Source: Methanobrevibacter gottschalkii DSM 11977 (GTDB lineage: Archaea > Methanobacteriota > Methanobacteria > Methanobacteriales > Methanobacteriaceae). Taken from it: a DNA stretch of 64,000 bases. A program made the position numbers and the translations under genes. The DNA lies in assembly GCF_003814835.1 (NCBI RefSeq), contig NZ_RKRG01000001.1, positions 248,001 to 312,000 of the forward strand. Reading direction: 5' to 3'. Of the stretch, positions 58,148 through 64,000 are shown piece after piece; the stretch's first letter is position 1; each line of letters opens with the position of its first letter. The notes under the pieces are model-generated. The model did no database searches and had not been told where the DNA came from. It saw only the letters and a program-made list of their open reading frames with translations.

Positions 58148-61003
58148 GTGAGCGAAAATATTGAAAAGAAATGGCAGAAAAAATGGGCAGATGCAAAATT
58201 ATTTGAATCAAACCCAGATGAACGAGAAAAATTATACCTTACTGTTGCTTTTCCATACCCTAGTGGAGCGATGCATATAGGTCACGGACGTACTTACACA
58301 GTGCCCGATGTTTATGCAAGATTCAAAAGAATGGAAGGATATAATGTATTATTTCCAATGGCATGGCATGTGACTGGTGCACCAGTTATCGGAATAGCGG
58401 ACAGAATTAAAAGAAAAGACAAATGGACACTTGATTTATACCACAATGTTCATGGAGTTCCTAAAGAAACTTTACCAAAATTAGAAGACCCTGAATACAT
58501 TGTAAAATACTTTTCAACTGAATACCATGAAGTAATGGAAGAAATGGGTTATTCTATTGATTGGAGAAGAGAATTTAGAACAATTGATCCAACATACAGG
58601 AAATTCATCGAATGGCAAATTACCCAATTACACGAAAAAGGTCTAGTTGCAAAAGGCGAACATCCAGTGAAATACTGTCCTAACTGTGACAACCCAGTTG
58701 GAGACCATGATTTGCTTGAAGGAGAAGGAGTTGGAGTTAATGAATTAACATTGCTTAAATTCCCTATAGGAGATAAAATTCTTGTAACTGCAACTTTAAG
58801 ACCTGAAACTATTGTTGGAGCAACCAATATTTGGTTAAACCCGGATGTTGAATATGTCTTAGTCAATGCTAACGGTGAACGCTGGGTCATTACAAAAGAA
58901 GCTCACTACAACTTAAAAAATCAAATTAAAAACTTAGATATAATATCTGAAATTAATCCTAACGATTTAATTGGACAAATGGCTAAAAATCCGTTTACTG
59001 GGGAAGAATTACCAGTTTTCCCAGCAAGTTTTGTAAGTGAATCCTACGGAAGTGGAGTTGTTTTCTCTGAACCTGCAGATGCACCAGCAGATTACATTGC
59101 ACTTCAAGACTTAAAAAACAATGCCGAATTAATATCTAAGTACAATTTAGAAGGCATTATTGAAAATGTTCATCCAATTCCAGTATGTACGCTTAAAGGA
59201 TATGGAGAAATTCCAGCAGCAGACATCATTGAAAGACTTGGAATTACTGACCAAAACGATGAAAAATTACATGAAGCCACTAATGAATTATACAAAGCCC
59301 AGCACAGCAAAGGTAAAATTATTGATTCCATCCCTGATTTCGGTGGTATGAAAGTTCGTTTTGCTCGTGAAGAGTTAAAAGAAAAATTAATCAATGACAA
59401 CATGGCTACAATCATGTACGACTTTGCTGAAAGACCAGTAGTCTGCAGATGCGGCAACAATTGTGTTGTTAAGATTATGGACGACCAATGGTTCATGAAA
59501 TATGGTAATGAAGAATGGACTGAAAAAACCTTAGAAGTTCTTGATGGAGAAACCATAATCCCAAAAGAAATTAAAAATAATTTTGAATATTATCTCAACT
59601 GGTTAGATGATTGGGCTTGTTCAAGAAAAGTAGGACTTGGAACCAGACTTCCTTGGGACAATCAGTGGTTAATTGAACCTTTAACCGATTCAACAATCTA
59701 CATGTCATATTATACTATTGCAAAATACCTAAAAGACATGAACCCTGATGATTTAAACCTTGCTTTCTTTGACAAAGTTCTTTTAAACAAAGACTCCGGG
59801 GAAATTACAGTGCCGGCGGAAAAAGTTAAAGAAATTCAAGACGAATTCAACTACTGGTATCCTCTTGACTGGAGATTATCCGCAAAAGACCTTGTTGGTA
59901 ACCACTTAAGCTTCTTAATGTTCCACCACAGTGCAATTTATCCTAAAGATAAATGGCCAAGAGGAACTGTAGTCTTCGGTATGGGTCTTCTAGAAGGAAA
60001 TAAAATGTCTTCATCAAAAGGAAATGTTATATTACTTAAAGATGCAATCAAAGACTACTCCGCTGATGTTGTAAGGCTCTTCCTGATGGCATCTGCTGAA
60101 CCATGGCAAGATTTTGACTGGAGAGAAAAGGAAGTTCTCGGAACTAAAAGAAGACTTGAATGGTTTAGAGAATTTGCAGCAAGAGTTGAAGAAATCAAAG
60201 GTTCCCCATTAGATTTAAGTAACATTGAAGAAGTTGAATTAAAAAGAACTATTGATTTATGGATAATCAGTCAGCTTAATCAGCATATTAAAAATGCAAC
60301 TGAAGCTTTAGAAGTCTTCCAAACAAGACAAGCACTGCAAGATTCTTTATTCTTACTTAAAAAAGATGTAGATCATTACTTATACAGAGTAAAACACATA
60401 ATTGATGCACAAGATTCTGCAGTAATCTATGTTTTATCCACTGTTCTTGAAGCATGGATTAGACTCCTTGCTCCATTCACTCCTCACACTTCAGAAGAAT
60501 TATGGTCAACCTATGGCGGAGCTGGATTTGCAAGTGAAGCAGCATGGCCAGAATACAATGAAGAGCTTGTAAGTGCTGAAATTGAAAAATCAGAAGATTT
60601 AGTGGAAAACATCATTAAAGATATTGCCCACATCAAACAGATGGTTGGAGAAGATGTTGAAAAAGTCCACATTTATCTTGCACCTGACTGGAAATGGGAC
60701 TTATACAAAATAGCTGACGAAGTGGGAAAACCAGACATCGGACAGATTATGGGAAGAGCCATTGGATCTAAAATTCATGATGATAAAAAAGAAATTGCAA
60801 TGGTAGCTAAAAAAATCGGTAAAGAGATAACTAAAACAAGATATATCGGCAAAATCAACGAAGCAGAAATCTTATCTGATGCTCTTGACTACATCAAAGA
60901 AGAATGTGGAAATGAAGTTATCATCCATACTGATGACTCATACGATCCACAAAATAAGGCTAAAAATGCAATGCCATATAAACCTGCAATATTTATGGAA
61001 TAA
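58148..61003 (+). CDS. leuS: Leucyl-tRNA synthetase (archaeal type)
   Basis: The 951-residue class Ia synthetase has HIGH (HIGHGRT, residues 43-46) after AFPYPSGAM, the CP1 editing domain ([14 protein letters not shown] and the [15 protein letters not shown] block), KMSSSKGNV (about 619-623), and the archaeal C-terminal extension ending [12 protein letters not shown]. Length is as for other archaeal LeuRS. Start is GTG 58148, three bases after GGTGAT; the site lies in the intergenic gap after nadE, so the two are probably co-transcribed. Confidence 0.97.
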   Translation: MSENIEKKWQKKWADAKLFESNPDEREKLYLTVAFPYPSGAMHIGHGRTYTVPDVYARFKRMEGYNVLFPMAWHVTGAPVIGIADRIKRKDKWTLDLYHNVHGVPKETLPKLEDPEYIVKYFSTEYHEVMEEMGYSIDWRREFRTIDPTYRKFIEWQITQLHEKGLVAKGEHPVKYCPNCDNPVGDHDLLEGEGVGVNELTLLKFPIGDKILVTATLRPETIVGATNIWLNPDVEYVLVNANGERWVITKEAHYNLKNQIKNLDIISEINPNDLIGQMAKNPFTGEELPVFPASFVSESYGSGVVFSEPADAPADYIALQDLKNNAELISKYNLEGIIENVHPIPVCTLKGYGEIPAADIIERLGITDQNDEKLHEATNELYKAQHSKGKIIDSIPDFGGMKVRFAREELKEKLINDNMATIMYDFAERPVVCRCGNNCVVKIMDDQWFMKYGNEEWTEKTLEVLDGETIIPKEIKNNFEYYLNWLDDWACSRKVGLGTRLPWDNQWLIEPLTDSTIYMSYYTIAKYLKDMNPDDLNLAFFDKVLLNKDSGEITVPAEKVKEIQDEFNYWYPLDWRLSAKDLVGNHLSFLMFHHSAIYPKDKWPRGTVVFGMGLLEGNKMSSSKGNVILLKDAIKDYSADVVRLFLMASAEPWQDFDWREKEVLGTKRRLEWFREFAARVEEIKGSPLDLSNIEEVELKRTIDLWIISQLNQHIKNATEALEVFQTRQALQDSLFLLKKDVDHYLYRVKHIIDAQDSAVIYVLSTVLEAWIRLLAPFTPHTSEELWSTYGGAGFASEAAWPEYNEELVSAEIEKSEDLVENIIKDIAHIKQMVGEDVEKVHIYLAPDWKWDLYKIADEVGKPDIGQIMGRAIGSKIHDDKKEIAMVAKKIGKEITKTRYIGKINEAEILSDALDYIKEECGNEVIIHTDDSYDPQNKAKNAMPYKPAIFME

Positions 61004-61025
61004 CAAAATTATTCCAACTTTTTCT

Positions 61026-61047
61026 TTTTATTTTAATTAAAATAAAA
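61026..61047. terminator. Perfect 22-base AT palindrome after leuS
   Basis: TTTTATTTTAATTAAAATAAAA (61026-61047) is fully self-complementary and follows the leuS stop by 22 bases; a terminator is likely, given AT-only composition with some doubt. Confidence 0.4.
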
Positions 61048-61088
61048 CCATCAAATTAATGACACAGTTATATTAAAAATAGTAAAAT

Positions 61089-61125
61089 AATTATAGCTAA
61101 AATTAATTAAAGAATAGCTATAATT
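61089..61125 (-). terminator. Inverted repeat over the trmI stop codon
   Basis: AATTATAGCTA (61089-61099) and TAGCTATAATT (61115-61125) form an 11-bp stem with a 15-base loop that includes the trmI stop, at the end of the htpX-trmI operon. Confidence 0.45.
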
Positions 61126-61849
61126 TTCGTGCAAATACCATATATCCGCTGTGACCAACCATTCGTGTTTTTGGTCTGACACCCTGAGGCCTAACTTCAA
61201 GACCACGTTCTAAAATTTCAAAAATCTCAATATCATAAAATCCTAATTTTTTTGCAATGCGATAAGAAATTTCTGCTTGATCAATGTAAGGGGCATAAAC
61301 TGTTAACCACCCGCCAACATTCAAACATTCCATTACTTCTTCAAATACCTCGAAAGGTTTTGGCAAATCTAAAAAGACCAAATCAATTTTATCTTCATCA
61401 ATCCCATCTTTAATATTCTTATTTTTAACATGAACATTAGTAATTCCAAATTTTTCAATGTTTTTCCGGGCAACTTCAGCAAAGTCCTCCCTAATTTCAT
61501 AGGTAAAGACATCACCTTCAGATCCAACAACATTTCCGAAGTTTAGTGCAATAGCTCCTGCACCTGTTCCAGCATCGACTACACGTGAGCCTGATCCCAA
61601 ACCAGTATGAGCCAATACCAATCCAATATCTTTTTTAAGGAGAATTGAACATCTTCTATCCATAATATCAATGAAATCATTGATATTCGGTTTTATAATT
61701 TTAAATGTGTGGTTTAAGTGACTTTTAACCTCTTCACCAATATCTGCATCATTTAATACATCAGCAGATACAATTCCCAAATCACTTTGGAAATCTTCTC
61801 CAGATTTTAAAACATACTTCTTACCACGTTCATCTAAAATCATTTTCAT
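61118..61849 (-). CDS. trmI: tRNA (adenine-N1)-methyltransferase TrmI-like
   Basis: The 243-residue SAM-dependent enzyme would make m1A in tRNA (positions 57/58 in archaea). It has an N-terminal small domain, then LGSGSRVVDAGTGAGAIALNFGNVVG (SAM motif I), VFTYEIREDFAEVARKNIEKFG, the catalytic-region LVFLDLPKPFEVFEEV, and GGWLTVYAPYIDQ. Length is typical. Its start overlaps the htpX stop by one base (TAATG). Confidence 0.92.
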   Translation of the reverse strand: MKMILDERGKKYVLKSGEDFQSDLGIVSADVLNDADIGEEVKSHLNHTFKIIKPNINDFIDIMDRRCSILLKKDIGLVLAHTGLGSGSRVVDAGTGAGAIALNFGNVVGSEGDVFTYEIREDFAEVARKNIEKFGITNVHVKNKNIKDGIDEDKIDLVFLDLPKPFEVFEEVMECLNVGGWLTVYAPYIDQAEISYRIAKKLGFYDIEIFEILERGLEVRPQGVRPKTRMVGHSGYMVFARKL

Positions 61850-62805
61850 TATTCTAACTCCGCTAATCTTTTAACTCTTTTTAATGAATCAGGATGGGTG
61901 GATAATAATTCCATGAGCCCATTTTTCCTTGAAACTTTAACATCGGAATTTGCAAGTCTTCTTAACTCATCATTAGATATTTTTCCATCACCATCAAAGT
62001 CAATTTGTTGGAAATCAGAAACATCATGCCTTGCATTGTTTACATCATTTATAAAGAATGCCCTGTTTGTATTTACTTCAGAAATTGTCTGCTTATCACA
62101 ACTAGCTGCACCATAAGATAATTTATAAAGTGCAGACACCAATGCTGCAGGACGGTTTCCAAAATCAACACTTGCTTCATCAGCATAGTATTCACGAGTT
62201 CTTGAAATAAAGAGCACCAGCAATTGACCAATCAAATAGAACACATATCCAAGAATTCCGATTATAATTCCGCCACCATTGTCATTATCTCCTGAAAACA
62301 TGAAAGATAATGCAATATAATAACAAATCATTGGAATAACACTAACAGCAGCAGTAACAATCATATCATTATGTTTAATATGCCCCATTTCATGACCAAT
62401 AACGGCTTTCAGTTCATCACGGTCAAGTAATCCCAAAATTGGACGGGTAATTGCAATGTGTCCACTTCTGCTTGATCTGCCATATGCAAATGCATTTGGA
62501 ATATTAATTTCAGATAAACCAATTTCTGGTTTTGGAATTCCAGCTGCGTCTGCTAATTCCTGAACCATCTGATGAATATGAGGTGCTTCAGCTTCTGATA
62601 AGGGCCTTACATTCATTGAACGTTTTACCAATGATGGTCCAAACCAATATTGTAAAAATACGATTACTAAGCTTGCTCCAAAGTATAATTTCCAGCTGCT
62701 CACACCAAGGTACAACCCTACAAGCATGATAAGGAAATATACAATAGTAAACATTACAACTGATGTAAGAATCATTCTTAACTTAAGTTTCCATGTATTT
62801 TTCAT
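61849..62805 (-). CDS. htpX: HtpX-like membrane zinc metalloprotease with EF-hand insertion
   Basis: HtpX removes damaged membrane proteins. The 318-residue product has N-terminal membrane segments (about 8-50), EIGLSEINIPNAFAYGRSSRSGHIAITRPIL, the zinc motif VIGHEMGHIKHNDM, two further membrane segments (about 150-205) and the third ligand region SRTREYYADEASVDFGN. Near the C-terminus residues 269-280 read DFDGDGKISNDE, a canonical 12-residue EF-hand/dockerin-like calcium loop, in a segment absent from bacterial HtpX, before the usual LLSTHPDSLKRVKRL. AAGGTGTTATAAAAT precedes the ATG. Coupled to trmI. Confidence 0.93.
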   Translation of the reverse strand: MKNTWKLKLRMILTSVVMFTIVYFLIMLVGLYLGVSSWKLYFGASLVIVFLQYWFGPSLVKRSMNVRPLSEAEAPHIHQMVQELADAAGIPKPEIGLSEINIPNAFAYGRSSRSGHIAITRPILGLLDRDELKAVIGHEMGHIKHNDMIVTAAVSVIPMICYYIALSFMFSGDNDNGGGIIIGILGYVFYLIGQLLVLFISRTREYYADEASVDFGNRPAALVSALYKLSYGAASCDKQTISEVNTNRAFFINDVNNARHDVSDFQQIDFDGDGKISNDELRRLANSDVKVSRKNGLMELLSTHPDSLKRVKRLAELE

Positions 62806-62958
62806 ATTTTATAACACCTTAATTTTTGTTGTAAACATTAGTTTTAAAATGCTCACTTTAAATATATATTTATTAGATTTCATATACTTTAAAAGTTAAT
62901 CAAAAAATAATTTAATTACAAAATACATAAATTTTACTATATAAAAAATGGTGATTAA

Positions 62959-63906
62959 ATGAGCGGACCATGGGTAGAAAAATATAGACCACAAAAATTA
63001 GAAGACATTGTAGGACAAAAACAGATTGTTGCAAGATTACAAAAATATGTAGGCGAAGAAAGTATGCCTAACTTAATGTTTACAGGTCCTGCAGGTGTTG
63101 GTAAAACAACCACAGCCTTAGCATTAGTAAAATCCATTTTAGGAGAATACTGGAGACAAAACTTTTTAGAATTAAATGCATCTGATGCAAGAGGAATTGA
63201 AACTGTAAGAAATAATATTAAAAATTTCTGTAGATTGAAACCTGTTGGTGCTCCATTTAGAATAATATTTTTAGATGAAGTGGACAACATGACAAAAGAT
63301 GCTCAGCATGCCCTTCGTCGTGAAATGGAAATGTATACTAAAACCGCTTCATTTATACTTTCATGTAATTACTCATCAAAAATCATTGATCCGATTCAAT
63401 CAAGATGTGCAATATTCAGATTTGCTCCAATTAAAGGAGAAGAAATTAAAGAACGTTTAAAATATATTTGTGAAAGTGAAGGATTCCAAGCTGATGATGA
63501 AGGTCTTGAATCAATTGTTTATTTTGCTGAAGGAGATATGAGAAAAGCAGTAAATGTCCTTCAAGCCGCAACATCCGAAGGAGAAACAGTCACAGAAGAT
63601 TCAGTTTACGAAGTTGTTTCAAAAGCTAAACCACAAGACATTGAAAATATGATAAATAAAGCATTAATGGGTGACTTTATGGGTGCTCGCACACTTCTTA
63701 GAGAAACTATAGTACTTCAGGGAACAAGCGGAGAAGATATGGTTACTCAAATTTACCAAGATGTTTCTAAAAGAGTTCTTGAAGGAAAAATGGATGCGTC
63801 AATCTACATGGATTTAATTGAATCTATCGCTGAATGTGATTTCAGAATAAGGGAAGGAGCAAATCCAAGAATTCAACTCGAAGCTTTGTTAACCCAATTC
63901 TTATAA
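62959..63906 (+). CDS. rfcS: Replication factor C small subunit
   Basis: RfcS is the AAA+ subunit that, with RfcL, opens and loads PCNA. The 315-residue product has [18 protein letters not shown], Walker [17 protein letters not shown] (about 42-57), [23 protein letters not shown] (Walker B and arginine region), [21 protein letters not shown] (SRC motif) and the C-terminal collar helices. Length is normal (about 320), with no intein. Start ATG three bases after GGTGAT. Confidence 0.97.
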   Translation: MSGPWVEKYRPQKLEDIVGQKQIVARLQKYVGEESMPNLMFTGPAGVGKTTTALALVKSILGEYWRQNFLELNASDARGIETVRNNIKNFCRLKPVGAPFRIIFLDEVDNMTKDAQHALRREMEMYTKTASFILSCNYSSKIIDPIQSRCAIFRFAPIKGEEIKERLKYICESEGFQADDEGLESIVYFAEGDMRKAVNVLQAATSEGETVTEDSVYEVVSKAKPQDIENMINKALMGDFMGARTLLRETIVLQGTSGEDMVTQIYQDVSKRVLEGKMDASIYMDLIESIAECDFRIREGANPRIQLEALLTQFL

Positions 63907-63915
63907 GGTATATAA

Positions 63916-64000
63916 ATGTTATGGACTGATAAATACCGACCACAAGAATTAAGTGCAGTGGTAGGTAATAAAAAAGAGATTAAAATAATTACAGATTGGG
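63916..64000 (+). CDS. rfcL: Replication factor C large subunit (5' end only)
   Basis: The ATG at 63916, after AAGGTATATAA, opens a frame reading LWTDKYRPQELSAVVGNKK up to the right edge, the usual RfcL N-terminus (W-x-KYRP-x-x-L). It follows rfcS by nine bases, the standard archaeal rfcS-rfcL order. Most of the gene is outside the window. Confidence 0.9.
   Translation, partial: MLWTDKYRPQELSAVVGNKKEIKIITDW

Overview
The window is AT-rich archaeal DNA from a methanogen of the order Methanobacteriales, most likely a gut-type Methanobrevibacter close to M. smithii. The evidence is an F420-reducing hydrogenase operon (frhADGB), the coenzyme F430 gene cfbD, archaeal-type replication and translation proteins (PCNA, GINS, RFC, aIF2-alpha, L44e, S27e, Nop10), an archaeal RNase P RNA, an archaeal initiator tRNA, and large secreted adhesin-like proteins typical of host-associated Methanobrevibacter. 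Species assignment is inference. No phage, insertion sequence, CRISPR array or integrase was seen; accessory content consists of surface proteins and three decayed genes.

Layout. 1-9.5 kb is a cell-surface region: a parallel beta-helix adhesin running off the left edge, a 1,604-residue CobN-like chelatase with a signal peptide and C-terminal membrane anchor, a divergent secreted DUF1002 protein, and a frameshifted maltose O-acetyltransferase remnant. 9.5-17 kb holds a small unknown protein, RNase P RNA just downstream of initiator tRNA-Met, two membrane/coiled-coil proteins, methionine aminopeptidase, frhADGB, a secreted Ser/Gly-repeat PepSY-like protein and two tRNA-Arg genes. 17-22.5 kb carries an EndoQ-type repair nuclease and the conserved archaeal replication-translation cluster pcn / gins51 / rpl44e / rps27e / eif2A / nop10 / PAC2; nop10 is a short gene at 19097-19264. 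22.5-29 kb is a complete, tightly overlapping trpEGDCFBA operon with a TGTACA operator-like palindrome at its promoter.

29-42 kb contains an XRE regulator with a CPBP protease and a small membrane protein, purB, a copper-type P1B ATPase, an operon of truD, phosphomevalonate dehydratase small subunit, amidohydrolase and ferredoxin-nitroreductase preceded by tRNA-Arg(GCG), a pilin-like protein, and cfbD-hisH with an AIR-synthase-like protein. 42-52.7 kb includes a C_GCAxxG_C_C redox protein, a methyltransferase, an NfeD/stomatin pair, two gene remnants, a TIGR04076 protein, YchF, a metallophosphoesterase coupled to a membrane holin-like/phosphodiesterase fusion, a macrodomain/class M sirtuin operon for reversible ADP-ribosylation, and cbiE. 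52.8-64 kb has a secreted Ig-repeat protein with a coupled small membrane protein, a Get3/ArsA ATPase, nadE, leuS, htpX (with an inserted EF-hand) and trmI, then rfcS and the start of rfcL.

Gene starts follow an unusually regular rule, GGTGAT (or close) plus about four bases plus the start codon. Because GTG lies inside this site, simple start calling extends many genes by three codons; I moved those starts. The same rule points to non-standard starts (AUA, possibly AUU or ACG) in three genes. Several other genes (endoQ, metallophosphoesterase, cbiE, nadE, probably trpE) have a TATA box 25-30 bases before the start and no ribosome site, and are probably leaderless.
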